A DNA stretch of 48,171 nt from Annulohypoxylon bovei var. microspora (GCA_022836615.1 MU405403.1:6459-54629); one strand, 5' to 3'. Positions 21,763 to 33,672 are shown, counted from the stretch's first letter. Numbers and translations: made by a program. The notes: a model not told the origin generated them from the letters alone.

Positions 21763-21990
21763 TCATAGCGAATCATACTGCCCATCCCAAACAAACATGA
21801 TCTGACCGGGGCTCGAAACGAACTCCTTGTACGGGCCAATCCGCGACGGGAAATCTGGAGCCCTGCGAATCGAAAGCTTAACCAAATCCTCAAATGCGAT
21901 TGGCTCTCCATCCAGGCGTCAAGTGCTCAACTACCCCATCCGGCCGTGATGTTTCCGTGAAAACCACAGTTCACAGCCACAATACCGCCA
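21763..21990 (-). pseudogene. Unidentified frameshifted gene relic
   Basis: Two leftward frames look coding but cannot be read as one. The upstream one contains FTETSRPDGVVEHLTPGW and runs into a stop; the downstream one contains GEPIAFEDLVKLSIRRAP, then DFPSRIGPYKEFVSS and GQIMFVWDGQY, ending at 21763. A TGA also precedes the first part. Composition and residue choice look like genuine protein, and a one-base shift near 21905 would join them in sense. I do not recognise the family, and no ATG with a promoter-like context is evident. A splice solution was not found. Confidence 0.4.
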
Positions 21991-22407
21991 TTCGATTATA
22001 CCATGATGAGTCTCATCCATGGGTCTTAGGCCTCGTTCTGATCAGATTAGGAATGGTTAAGGTAGTGTTTCTCATACCTAACAGTGAGAGATGGCACGGA
22101 AAGCCGCCTTGGCAGAAACATGCTTGATTTGGGTAGGTAGAACTCAGTCTCTGAGACTTGGATACAGGAGAAGGGGATGGTATGAGCGGAGGCGAAAGTC
22201 TCGTAAATCTTCATCGACCAAAATGTCTATAAGATGGAGGACCTGCGCCGAGAAAGAATGAGTTTCTTCCCTCATCATCGCATCATCGCATCATCAGCTC
22301 TCACAACTTCTCAAGTCTTTTCTTCCTCTTTTACTTCTTCCCTGCCGGTCAGGTAATTTCAAGCATTTAATCCTAGACCTTCTACTTACCTACCTCCACA
22401 TACAATA
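21991..22407. other. Promoter region of the Egh16-like gene
   Basis: A CATCATCG repeat (near 22273-22296) and a pyrimidine-rich leader precede the ATG. No other gene is seen. Confidence 0.45.
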
Positions 22408-23238
22408 ATGTCTTCATTCAAAGCCATCGTCTCCTTCGGCCTTTTGGCCGCCGCCCAGCTAGCCGCCAGCCACGGCGTCATCACCAACGCCACCGGCGAC
22501 GCCGGCGGGTCTGGTAGTAAGTAGCCTCAAAATCACATACACATACCTCTCAGCCCAAACTAACCCAACCCAGTGGCCCTCGGCGTCGACCCCAACACGC
22601 CCCGCGACGGGACCAAGCGCAACCCGTTCCAGCAAGACAGCACGCGGTTCCGGGGGGACCAAGCGGACACCTTCGGGGAGACCGTCGGGGCGGGGGACAA
22701 CTCGCTGGAGTCGGGCACGCAGGCCATCATGGCGGAGACGGGGGACCAGCTGCCGCAGGTCACCGCGGGCGGCCAGGTGAAGATGACCCTGCACCAGGTG
22801 AACGCCGACGGCGCCGGGCCGTACACGTGCATGATCAACGCGGACGCCACGGGCGCCGACTGGACCGACATCGACGTGACGCAGACGCCCCCGGGCAAGA
22901 ACTCGCGCGACAACGACGGCAACGAGACCGACTTCCCGCTGGTCGCCGCGATACCGCAGGACCAGACGTGCACGGGCACGGTGGCGGGCCAGGACAACGC
23001 GTGTCTGGTGCGTTGCCAGAACGGGGCTAGGGCTGGGCCGTTTGGTGGAGTTGTTCCGGTGCAGAGTAAGTTGCTTTCAACCTATGGTGCCTGTTTTGAG
23101 TGTTAGTTATGGATAGCTGGCTAACATGATGTGCAATTTGTAGTGGCCAGCGGCAACGCGACATCAGCCGCTACTACGCGCCGGAATCTAGCCCGAGCTA
23201 TCAGGAGGAGTGCAGCTCGCGCCAAGCAAATGAAGTGA
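22408..23238 (+). CDS. Egh16-like (GAS1/MAS1 family, DUF3129) secreted protein
   Basis: Three exons (22408-22516, 22574-23065, 23144-23238) give 231 residues. A signal peptide (about 1-21, ending LAASHG) comes first, then the hallmark GVDPNTPRDGTKRNPFQQDS, then QVKMTLHQVNADGAGPYTC and a later region with further Cys (TCTGTVAG, CLVRCQNG). The family is known from Blumeria Egh16 and Magnaporthe GAS1/MAS1, induced in appressoria and linked to penetration; biochemical function is not settled. The C-terminal exon is Arg/Ala-rich (RRNLARAIRRSAARAKQMK), as in relatives. GC-rich codon use. Both introns are phase 1. Confidence 0.9.
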
Positions 23239-23645
23239 TCGTCGTCTACATATCTCGGCCCCACGCGCGCCCTCCGCCACCGGGATCGGAGCGGGTTGTA
23301 GATGTCCGGCAACTTATCTAATGTATTGTATTGGTGGATATATGTGGAAGGGATAGCGTTATTTGGTTCTAGAATTACTATTAGATATGAGTTTATTGAG
23401 ATATCACTGAGATCTATTACTAGACGGAGTTCCATTCAATTTGTCAATCATGGTCTTCATCCCCGACACCGCAATTACACCGCTTGTGGCCGTCCAACAG
23501 AACCATGGAACATTACGAAACACGTGACGTGACGATATACTCACATATAATCATAGAACCATATAACTCAGAGGTCGAGTAAAAGGTTGAGTATTTCCAA
23601 CCTTCAAAGTTCAATAACGTACCTGGGCATACTTGTCAAGACAAG
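23239..23645. other. Intergenic
   Basis: 3' flank of the Egh16-like gene and promoter of the MFS gene, both rightward. No further feature is seen. Confidence 0.45.
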
Positions 23646-25042
23646 ATGTCTATAACGGAAACTCAACATGCTGATTTAGAGTTGCAAGAGCGATCACAGA
23701 TCCTAACTCAGAACGATGGAGATCAGGAAAGGGGGCCATCGCAGGAACTGAAACCGGTCGACGGGGGCCGAGATGCTTGGACCGTCTTAATCACCGGTCT
23801 GGTCTTCGAGGCCTTCTTCTGGGGTTCGTCATATCTCCCCCCTCCCCTTCCACAAAAAACGACCATCTAACAGCACCAGGGTACCCGGTCTGTTTTGGTG
23901 TCTTTCAGAACTACTATACCAGCCAACCCGAATTCCAGGACTCGAGCAGTGACATCGCGCTCATCGGCACTCTGGCGCAGGGGCTTGCCAACCTCGGGGC
24001 GCCCCTCTCCGCTATGTTCACCAAGCGGTTTCCTAAGTACCAGCGGCAGCAGATCTGGATCGGGTGGCCGATGTGCATCTGCGGGCTCGTGGCGGCGTCC
24101 TTCTCGACGTCGGTCGGAGGGCTAATCGGTACACAGGGTGTCATGTACGGGGTCGGCTTCGTGACGTTGACGTACCCCATCATCAACATGATCAACGAAT
24201 GGTGGGTCGCGCGCAAGGGTATGGCCTTCGGACTCATCTCCGCTTCGTCCGGAGTCACTGGCGCGTTCTTGCCGTTCATCATAGAGTACCTGCTTCATAG
24301 GTACGGGTGGAGGACTACCCTGCGAGTGTGCGCCGTGGCCCTAGCCCTGCTTACGGCTCCGCTGATCCCACTGCTCAAACCACGACTCCCTACATCCGAG
24401 AGCGCCGCGCTGGGGAGGACCGATTGGGCATTCCTGAAGCTGCCACTTTTCTGGATGTATGGCCTAGCCATCCTCGTCCAGGGGATTGGATTTTACTTCC
24501 CAGCCGTGTTCCTGCCGTCGTACGCGGCATCCATCGATATCCCACCGGTCAGCGGCGCGCTGCTCCTGGCTCTCATGTCCGTCGCGCAAGTTCTCGGGCA
24601 GTTCGCCTTTGGGTATCTGTCGGACAAGAATCTGCCGGTCAGCTTTCTGGCCATAATATGCTGCGTCGTGGCATCGCTCGCCTCTTCGACGTTCTGGGGA
24701 TTAGGCAAATCGGTAGCTTTGCTGGCCGTCTTTAGCCTCGTGTATGGCTTTTTCGGATATGGATTCGGCACTATGCGTGTCGCAATGGGGCGGGCGGTCA
24801 GCGACGACCCGTCAATCGTGCTGTCGACCTATTCGATATTCGTCTTTTTGCAGGGGATCGGAAACGTTCTCGTCGGTCCTGTTAGTGCTGCGTTGATGAC
24901 TACGTCGACGGAGCGAGAGATTTTTGCGGCGGGAAAATACGGCGGCGTGGTTATATTAACGAGTTCGTCGTCGGTCTTGGCTGCGTTGATTATTGGAGTA
25001 TGGCATGGTTATCCACGCTTGTTCCGTACGATAACTCGTTAG
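23646..25042 (+). CDS. MFS transporter, monocarboxylate-transporter-like
   Basis: Two exons (23646-23823, 23880-25042) give 446 residues. The intron has a GTTCGT donor and CTAAC branch site; splicing restores the family motif FEAFFWGYPVCFGVFQNYY in the first helix. A hydrophilic tail of about 45 residues precedes about 12 hydrophobic segments, and INEWWVARKGMAFGL after helix 4 is typical of the fungal MCT/SLC16-like group. Such proteins carry monocarboxylates, riboflavin or similar small molecules across membranes; the cargo here is unknown. A strong open frame on another register overlaps the middle and is a GC-rich shadow. Confidence 0.88.
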
Positions 25043-26943
25043 TATAACGTGGTTTATTTGGTTATTTGGTTATTCACATGTGCCGCGTGTATGTAGGTAT
25101 GTCGAGGTTGCAACGCGGAGCTGCAAGAGTTGGGGCTACATTGGAGCTACACAAGTGCTCGATAGTCGCTGGCTGCGCCTCTTTCCCTCCTCCCTCCGCG
25201 AGAGATTGGTCCAGAGGAGTCTAGACCTAGATGGGACCACGCGTGTAGGATGTTAAAGCCGTTGATCATCTGCAATAGTTAAACAATTATCACGTCTCTT
25301 CCCGGTGACCAACCAAAATGAACAACATCAGGACCGTCCTTCTCCATGTAAGCTACGGAAGACCTCCCGATTCTATCGGTAATGGCAGAATGGTAAGAAA
25401 ATTAAAGGAAGTCATCGGCGATCTAATCTCGTCCGTCATGTCGTTTCTAATAGATTGATACATCACATCTCTCAAAAGATATCATATATTTTCGTACATG
25501 TACGTGGGTAAGTGGATTACATTCATAACCCCCCTAATTATTCGGGAACTTATGGAACTCTATTCAATTGTATGACTCTGATTGGTGCCCACAGTTCCAG
25601 TAAAAATGACCGGGGGATACTTCCCTACCTACTGCCGTTACCCTTGATGACGTCATATAATAACTTACGACTAGTTAGGATGTAAAACGGCTACGGGAAT
25701 CTTACAGGAATCTATTCCATTTCTTAGATACATAGAGAAAATTTGCATTTCATTTCAATTTGTTTCAAGTCACACTACCTGCAAGTCAGATGCCTTGAAT
25801 TTGCATAGCCACCGTGCTGGAGCTTAGAGCTTGGCAAGGAGCTATTGGGGAGAGCTCTTCTTGTTATCGCAGCTGCATCGCAGATCGAGACTCGTCTAGG
25901 CTATCTTACATCATGATAAGAGATGATACCCTTACCTAGGTATGTATCATGGAGGCGGGGAGAGGTGGTAAAGAAGAAAGGGATTGGCATATCAGAGCCG
26001 AAAGATTTAGCTGCTTTGGGTGGCTATGACGAGGATGGAACACACACGCGAAAGACCCTCTTGTGACTCGCGAGAAGGGCTAAAACTATCATATGCAAGT
26101 TTAAAAAACAACGGATTTCCATTGGATCAGCCTGGACGTCTAGGCAACACGCTAGTTGCCCCGATCGTCACCCTGAGTAGCCTTAAGCTGCTTGGCTTGG
26201 AGCTTGGTATCGCTTATATTGAATATGCGACTGACAGGACTGAGTCGTGATGCTTCTCTGAACAAGGACATATACGGGAGATGACTGCAGTGTAACCAAT
26301 AAGAACCCGGAGTCTCACGACATAATATCCGGGAGGCAACCCATTTACCACTTCCGGGGTGATGCTCCTTTGTTACTCTAGTAGAGATCATCCACTCTCT
26401 AGTGAATTCTTAGGTAGACGGTAGGTCGGTAGACCAGGCAGAGTAGAGAAGTTCGTAGAGTGATGAACTAGAAGACGGAGAGAAGATGATTACTCCGCCA
26501 CATGTCTCGCATAACTGTCTCAAGCTTGAGAGATTCGAGGAAAGATCGGGTGAACATTACGTACGTGGGGCCAAGGAAGGCGAGGTACCGGCAAACTCTA
26601 TCTATCGCATGTGGTTTGCACCTGCTCGTCGTATAAAGAGTCTCAAACCCAGATATCTGGGTCACAAAGGAAAAAGTGTTTGACCTACCTACTTAACCTA
26701 GTCTTATACAGATCTTGATCCTTTCAACTTCTACGCCTTACTTAAATCGAATAAATAGGGACTTATTATTACATATTTCTTACCTAAGGTATTTTAATCT
26801 CTTTATTCAAATAATACCAGACGAACCATATCACCGAGTCTCTTCTATCAAACTATCCTGAACCCTTGAAGCTAATACATCATTACCCCTAGATTGCCAA
26901 CCACATACCTATACTACACCTATTCAACCCAGACACAATTACA
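25043..26943. other. Long intergenic region, 1.9 kb
   Basis: Short frames in both directions, none with family resemblance. TACCTAGGTA occurs at 25933-25942. The last 200 bases form the leader of the next gene. Confidence 0.45.
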
Positions 26944-27585
26944 ATGGCAACGGGATATCAAACACAAGCACCTCAGTTCACGAATGGTTTCGCTGGCGAG
27001 CAGCCACCAGCTAGTGAACGAACTGCTTCGCGAGACTATTCTAACACAGACGAATGGGGTGAGCAGATCCCTCCTTTATTGACATTCCCTTCATAATGGC
27101 CTTATGTCACCTAATATGTTATCTCATCATTTCTTTTTGCAGTGTACTAATATAAGATATTATAGATGCATCCAAGACACCTCCCTCACGTTTCCAAAAG
27201 CGCAAGGGAAGCATCTACGCCACGCCCTCTTCGCGTGACGGTCACGTCGAGCGCAACCGCGATGCCGTCGAGGAGTTCCACAAGGCGCACTCGAAGCGTG
27301 TACGTATCCCTCACCCCCTTCCCCTTTTATGCTTGTCTCAGAAGTCGGAACTTTATGGCCTATCTGGCCGAGTTATCTTTTTCCCCGAGACATGTCTTAG
27401 ACACGAAACATCAAACCCCGCCTCTTACGTAGGGGAGGATGAAGAGTAACACAAGAGTAACACTGACACCCAGTCTCCAGTGGTCTATTTCAAGCTCCGG
27501 TTCCAGCCGCCGCGGTAGCGTCGGCAACGCCCTCAAAGATCAGCACCACGCGAGCGCCAACGAACAGCGCAAGAACAGCCAATAG
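26944..27585 (+). CDS. Small conserved hydrophilic protein (RKGSIYATPSSRDGHV type)
   Basis: Three short exons (26944-27058, 27166-27299, 27481-27585) give 117 residues. Exon 1 is polar and Gln/Ser-rich; exon 2 carries RFQKRKGSIYATPSSRDGHV and the acidic-basic stretch that follows; exon 3 has SSSGSSRRGSVGNALKDQH. I recall this core from small ascomycete proteins expressed in conidia or under stress, but no biochemical role is known to me. Intron 1 has a TACTAAT branch site; the acceptor for exon 3 is CTCCAG at 27475-27480, chosen because the alternative CCCAG upstream gives an early stop. RRGS and RKGS are basic-Ser sites a kinase such as PKA could use (inference). Confidence 0.75.
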
Positions 27586-28339
27586 GTACGGACGGCGTGG
27601 CTGCCGTTGATGGAGTAGGGCCGGGGTCGCGAGGGTTGTGGCCGGCGCGAACATAACCGCATTCATAATCATATTTACGGCCATACTCGCGAGCATGCAT
27701 TCGAACTCGAACGTATTCACGAACACAACCGTCGAGTCTACATCGAAGACGAAGTCTCGTTTGGACGGAAGAAGAAAGTGTTGATGGGTCCAGGGCTCCT
27801 GTGCTTGAAGGGGCTGGTTGATTCGTTCTCCTGTATTACATACATAGGGTATCGTTGATGTTTATGTTTATGATAACGATGGGGAGGCTGTATAGGTAAC
27901 TTATCACGACAGACCTTGTTTCTTATTCAATTCTTGGTTTCGCTTCGTTATGGAAAATAAAATATAAGGAATTCAGTTCAATTTACTATTTGATTAATTT
28001 AGGTGGCAACTCTGATCATTTACGCTGGCGAAAAACAATCTTGACAGAAAAGGGAGTGTTGAGATGTGTAACCTTAGTACCTAACCTAGGTAGTTCAACA
28101 TTTTCGCTATGACTACTACGACACTCTTCGATTGGAAAGAAATATGTAGGACAGCGAGTAGTGAGAACTACCTAGGTACATCAGCCATCCAGACAATGAG
28201 CCAAATATCTCAGTTAAGCTCAAGGTTTGCAAACTCCCTCAATGTTGCCTTGAAAAGTACGAAGAGCAATTTAGGGCTTAAGGTAAAATCTTCCAATTAC
28301 AAATATGAGCTTAGATCTTAAGAATAACAACTACTTTTA
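27586..28339. other. 3' flank with an unexplained open frame
   Basis: An 80-codon rightward frame (27619-27858) without an ATG near its start follows the small protein gene; see findings. The remainder, including a 70-codon frame at 28109-28321, looks like spacer with an exact TACCTAGGTA at 28169-28178. Confidence 0.4.
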
Positions 28340-28635
28340 CCTGACTTAGAGGCTAAGGCTGCGATTGATTTCGCTACTGCCGATACTAAGGCTCGCTACG
28401 ATGCCAAACACAAATATGTGTTGTTCAAAGTCGGTGAGGATGCCTACCTAAGGCTACACAAGGGCTACAAGCTACGTAGTAGCAATCCTAGGAGAACTTG
28501 ACGCAGCGTGTTCGCCCCCTGTCCGTGGCACGAAGAGTCGGAGATCTGGCATACGAGTTGAATACCCCAGACACGTGGCGTATTCACAATGTCATTTCAG
28601 TCTTGCAGTTGTACAAGATCACACACTTCACCTAA
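28340..28635 (+). pseudogene. Ty3/gypsy retrotransposon relic (integrase C-terminal part)
   Basis: Two frames separated by one shift near 28498 read as the end of a gypsy-type Pol. The first has TKARYDAKHK and FKVGEDAYLRLHKGYKL; the second has RRVGDLAYELNTPDTWRIH then NVISVLQL. These match the GPF/GPY-like module after the integrase core. A TGA falls at the junction. No LTRs, reverse transcriptase or RNase H remain in this frame set. Debris of the same element may continue to about 28860, where a Lys/Glu-rich frame is seen. Confidence 0.8.
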
Positions 28636-29882
28636 ACGGAACCTCTCAATTGGTAGCTTTTACTCGACTACACTCTGGTGAGACCTGCAGGATTCGAGAG
28701 AATTGAGAAGGATTTGCGTCATAAGGACGAACAGATCTCCGCTTACAAGGCGTCAAATCCTAGCCTGTGATTGAGTCTGAGAAACAAGAAACTAGACCCC
28801 GTGGCTGTCGTAAGCGGGATAAAGGCGAACTACAAGGAACGCCTGAAAGCAAGAAAAGCAGAGCTATATATGAAGAGTGGGCAGTGGGGAACTAATATTT
28901 CACGGCGACACAAGTTTGGGACCGAATAGTGCCCTCGGTGGGATATCCAAGGCAGGTGTACATGAGCAGTACTCAGTATTCCTCGAGTCTTGCGGCTTAC
29001 GAGTACTTCAAGAGCAAGAGAATCAAACCGGCCTACGGACCAATATATATACTGTACACTCACAGTCTTATTGGACACATAGCGGAGGAGAGATGAAGGG
29101 GACATTAATAGGAGAGGTTGGGTGAACCGTCTCCATCTTCCACTTTCAGGGCCCGCCTTCTCTTCCGGACATCGTCGAGAGCGCACGAATGCTAGACCTG
29201 TGACATTGCTCTGCAATCAGTCACGAGCCTCCACAAGCATCTGACTTCGAAAGCCCACCAAGAGCAGGTGAGGCTCGCCGCTTGCGGCAGACCCTAAGCG
29301 GTCTCTGCTGGGGTATTAAGGTCGCGAAGATCCGCGGCCAAGAACAAGGCAAGCAAGGTACACCACTGTGCCACTTGTGAGAAGGCCACGGGTTTCCTGA
29401 ACGAAGCAGCAGGTGACCGTTGAGATTGGATGATTCTCCCCTCGTTTCAGACCAAAGTTAGATCTTAAGAAAAACAACAACTTCCCACTACCTTACATTC
29501 TGGCGAGAGCTGCAGGATTTGGCACTGGAGAAGGGCACTGATTCATGGTAGGGAAGGAGGGTCCGTGCACCTACACATGGGGTCTTCTCCCCTAGACTCT
29601 TCATCTAATAACACACCCATATGAACACCCCGAGTCCTTTGTATGGTTATGTTTCGAGTAGTTGTGAGCTAACACTCGAGGGAGTATGGGTCGAGATGTA
29701 GATGAACCCACAACTAGCAACGGATATTAGAATTAGTTCTAGAGTGAATCAACATTTTTCCGGAATAAGGAATGCAACCGTCTAAGTCTAGATAGAGCCC
29801 GCGAGTCATAGCTAGGTTCGGTGGCGAGATGGATTAGAATAGACATCCATTTAGAACTGTTAAGATACCAATAGCGCTGATA
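28636..29882. other. Repeat debris and spacer
   Basis: About 28305-28345 and 29455-29495 resemble each other (TTAGATCTTAAGAA then AACAAC), as do 28674-28700 and 29500-29526 (TCTGGTGAGACCTGCAGGATT against TCTGGCGAGAGCTGCAGGATT). This suggests two degraded copies of one sequence. No intact gene is seen. Confidence 0.45.
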
Positions 29883-29946
29883 GGAATCGAACCTAGTATT
29901 TGTTATTAACTCGGGAGAATGGAGCACCGCACCAGTATACCAGCAG
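29876..29946 (-). other. tRNA-like sequence with RNA polymerase III A and B boxes
   Basis: On the minus strand TGGTATACTGG (29942-29932) fits the A-box consensus TRGYNNANNGG, and GGTTCGATTCC (29893-29883) fits the B-box consensus exactly, 38 nt apart as in a tRNA. The T stem pairs in four of five positions, but no good acceptor or anticodon stem can be drawn. It may be a decayed tRNA gene, or the head of a tRNA-derived SINE; it is near retrotransposon debris. Confidence 0.4.
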
Positions 29947-30351
29947 CATGGAATAAATCTTAGCAGCCCCTCGTCGCATCGCCATACTCACCTAATCATA
30001 TACTTCATGCCTCAGGTATATGTATTTAACTAGAACCGAGACGCGCATCACATAATCCAAAAAAAGAACTTGGGTACCTCGACAGGTAGGTTCGGTTTGG
30101 TTCGGATAGTTGTTAGGTACGGTAGTGTTTAGGTATCTGCTCTGCTCTGCTGTGCTGCTCTGGCACCGGTAAACACCGGCAAAAGAAAAGAGAAAGTAGT
30201 AGTAGAAGAAGAAGAAAAAAACACGTTACAAACGGAATATGCCGTTGATTGTGGACTTTGCTATCCGTCCCTTTCCCTAAGCTCCATCACCTATGCCAAA
30301 TGCCAAATGAACCGGTACAAACCACCGCCAGGTCGAAAACCAAATGTCGTT
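29947..30351. other. Intergenic, 3' flank of SYF1
   Basis: No gene is seen. There is a purine-rich AGTAGTAGAAGAAGAAG tract at about 30196-30220. Confidence 0.4.
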
Positions 30352-33020
30352 TCAATCGTCGTCCATGTCATCGATGTCGATGGCATCCGGATTTGCTGGG
30401 GCCGCGGGCTGCTGCTCCTTCTGCATCGTCCCCGCGAGCCCGGTGCTCGCTGCCACGAACCCTGCTGGTGCCCGGGCCTGCCGTTCGAGTTGCTCCATCG
30501 CGTCGGCGACCTCGGGATCCCCTGCTCCATTTGTGATCCCTCCCGCTCCTCGTTGATTAGCGCGTGCGATGGCTTGCGATGCTATGAAATTAACATCCGT
30601 ATTGTACTGTGCCTGTACGCTGCGCTTGATCCGTAACATCTCCTTGTACGTATCCTCGTTACCGTGTTGCACCTCGAATTGTTCCCATTTAGTCCAGAAC
30701 GCAGGGTTGGTTCGCGGGTCGCAGAATTGCGATGCGTGGCCGTATATAGCACGAGCACGGTCGATTTCGCCCAGACGTTTCTCCATGTCGGCAAACTTCA
30801 GACACATATCCCGAGCCTCTTCGTCGGGTAGGGCTGCGATAGCCCTTTCGTATATCGGTCTCGTAGATGGCAATCCGAAGTTCGATGCTGACTTGGTGAT
30901 GTAAAAGTTGAACATGTCTGCACGGTCCTCGTCTGATACTGCACGAGTCGCTCTCTCATAAATGCGCATAGCATGCCTTGCCAGACCTCGTTCTTCTTCG
31001 AGGTTGCCATACATGAGATACAACACCTTGGCAAACTTGGGCGGGCAATCCTCGACCGCTTGTTCAAAGAGGTCACGGAGCCGTTCGATGCCAATCTTCC
31101 TATCTACCGCTTTAGTCAAGTAAAGATTCCATAGTTCGAAGGCGACCGGGTAACTGAAGAGGTCAAGTCCTCTCTCGTAGATCTTGAAGGATTCTTCGTA
31201 GTACTTGTTTTCCTCCAAGAGGTTGGCATAATTGACAACAGTTTGTGGTGTGGCAATACGAAGCTCGAATATCCGTTCGTAGATCTTCTTCGTCTCTTCG
31301 AGAGTGCTGACGCTCTCCACAAGGTCGACATAGAAACTCCATAACTTCCAACTCTTATGGACTCTCTGTTGTGGTGAAAGGGTCTCGTCGAAATAGTCCA
31401 CTGTTGATCTCTTCGGAGCTTGCACGGCCTTTGCCATGATCTTGACTGCTTCATCCAAATTCTCGTTGCGAAGTTCCATATCAGCCCATTCGATCCACAT
31501 ATCAGCCAACTCGGCAACCGATTTGAATGGGACTTTGACGGCTTTCTCCATAATGACTCGCGCATTTCGTAAGTCGCCCCCCTTCTCGTAGAATTTGGCA
31601 TAATTCGCCCACAGCTGGTGGAAGGGTCCAACTGCTTTCTTGGGATTGATTGCGGCAATGGCATCTGTGTATGTCTGCACAACCTCGACCTTATTATCTC
31701 CCCAAAGTGCCACACGCTTCTCCCATTCCGGGACGGTGTTAGGATTTTGCCGTAGTAACACATCGTTCAGGAGGAATGGCCGTCGGTCCATGAGCTGCTC
31801 GAATCGCATCATGCGTATATCCAGATCAAAGTCGGCATCCTCGTCAACTTTACCACCTTCCGCTCGTTCGGATGCTAATTCCATTAGCGCGCCAATGATG
31901 GATTCCTCAAACTCGGCATAGCTGTCAAAGATGAGAGTAAAGTCTCGGACTGTCATGACTGTCGTGATCCCCTCTTCAAAGATATCTCTTGCGCGTTCGA
32001 AGCTTCCTCTCTTCGCCCAGTATGTTGCCAGACCACACCAGAGCTTCCCTCTTTGATCGGCGAATCTGTCGATGCCACTCCTAATAATTCGCTCGACATC
32101 AATACCAGTCTCATGGCCTGTTTCGACTTGGTTGGCATGCTCTACGAGCAGATCGACCATCTCACTCCATAGCTCGTAATGACCTTTGCTTTGCTTGCTA
32201 TTGAATCGCGGGTTGTTCAGGATATCCATGTATTTCTTTACAGCCTCGGTGTAAAGACCGACCTGGACGAGGAGTTCGATGAAGTCTTCGGCATCTTCGG
32301 GATGAACCTGCATATACCTTCGCCAGATCTTCACTGCCGTCATGCCAGAGGCAGAGTTAGCAAATGGTCTGTATAGGGCCCATATCCTGTTATGTTGGGT
32401 TATAGGAAGTGCTCGTAATGCTCGGTCGAAGGTGCGCCGGGTGAGGGTAACAAGAGGCTGCTTTAGTAAAAACTTCAAGTACAATTCCCATATCCTTGGC
32501 ATCTTATTGAGTAGGATTAGTGCTCGTTCGAATAGAGCGTTGACCTTCTTGTACTCGGACGCGAAGATGGCGGCATTTAACTTCAAGACATGCTTCGTTC
32601 GAAATTGCAAATACTGCCCAACATTAGTATTAGTATTAGTACTTTACATGTGCATGAAGGTGTCGCGTAGTGAAACTAATTCACGATTTACTTACCATCT
32701 TCCATAACTTGTACGACCTCGGTAGTTGTTGACAAGCCCGCTCGAGAACAAAGGCCTGCTCCTGGGGTGTGCCATGCTGGAGCTTGAACTGGATGTAAGC
32801 TAACCATGGCTTCGTACTGCCTGGGTCCCTTAGGATATCCTGTTCGTAAACGGCATCTTCATCTGTCTATAGTTATACGTTAGCCTGAATAAATCATTAA
32901 TAGCATTTATAACTTATGGCAAAGATGATGTGGGTTGTTATAGTTATGGTTACTTACGACAAGATGAAGGTCTGGCTGTCGGGCACTTCGGATACCATTG
33001 GTCAGGCCATTTGGCGACAT
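30352..33020 (-). CDS. SYF1: Pre-mRNA-splicing factor SYF1 (XAB2 family)
   Basis: Three exons (33020-32958, 32866-32696, 32613-30352) give 831 residues, close to the family's usual length. Syf1 is a HAT-repeat scaffold of the Prp19 (NineTeen) complex in the activated spliceosome. HAT repeats (W..Y...E pattern) fill residues about 25-770; clear ones include STKPWLAYIQFK, RIWELYLKFLLKQ, LWSFYVDLVES and MRIYERATRAV. The N-terminal DEDAVYEQDILRDPGS and the acidic C-terminal end (PDAIDIDDMDDD) are family marks. The exon 2 acceptor is CTATAG, which restores LVTDEDAVYE. It is divergent from VMA8 across 652 bases. Confidence 0.95.
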
Positions 33021-33672
33021 TTTCAACAGGAAGATGCCAGCGATTGTGGTTGTGCGCGATCGCTCGCAGATAATATCTGCAGGTCGACGGTGCATTCGAG
33101 ATAGTCAGGGCATCGTCGTAAAGTTAATTGGGTGGGCGACTGATTTCGACCTCAGGCGTCGAAGTGGGAGGCGACCGACCGTGAACGCGCGACTGGTTCA
33201 ACTAGGTATTTTAAAGATCAGGTAGGATTGGTTAGGATTTTTTTTCTGAATTCCAGGACCATGGCAATCATCCGACCTGTAAGAATTAGAGTTTCATTAT
33301 TAAACTATTAAGTTTAAATGCATACACCAGGATTGTGTCTCCACTATATTTATTTAAGCACTAACAAGGAAGCCCCACTTGTACATATGCAGCTCCAGCT
33401 CCAAATCTGGATGGTACATAGAACGAGGTACCTTCGTCATGTAACTGCACCTCTAATGCTCTAATTGATAACCTTACCTTCCAGTCGGAAAGTCATCACG
33501 AGTACCTAGCAACTACCTTCAACTTCCTTCCAATCAGCTTCCCTCCCTCTTCGCTCTCAAGCTCTCGAGTTTTGAATTACGTTTATACCATCACTATTGT
33601 GCTAGGGACCTATCGAGCATACTAAAAACACTACACATACAAGAGAAGGCCAACGGCAGCGGATAATTCATA
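33021..33672. promoter_or_regulatory. Divergent promoter region SYF1 / VMA8
   Basis: 652 bases between two start codons pointing apart, so both core promoters should be here. No TATA box or binding site can be assigned with confidence; the VMA8 side is rich in CT tracts (about 33530-33560). Confidence 0.5.

Noticed and set aside
24307..24735. Second open frame inside the MFS gene
   Set aside because: It is a GC-rich alternative register over an exon with well-placed membrane segments and MFS motifs.
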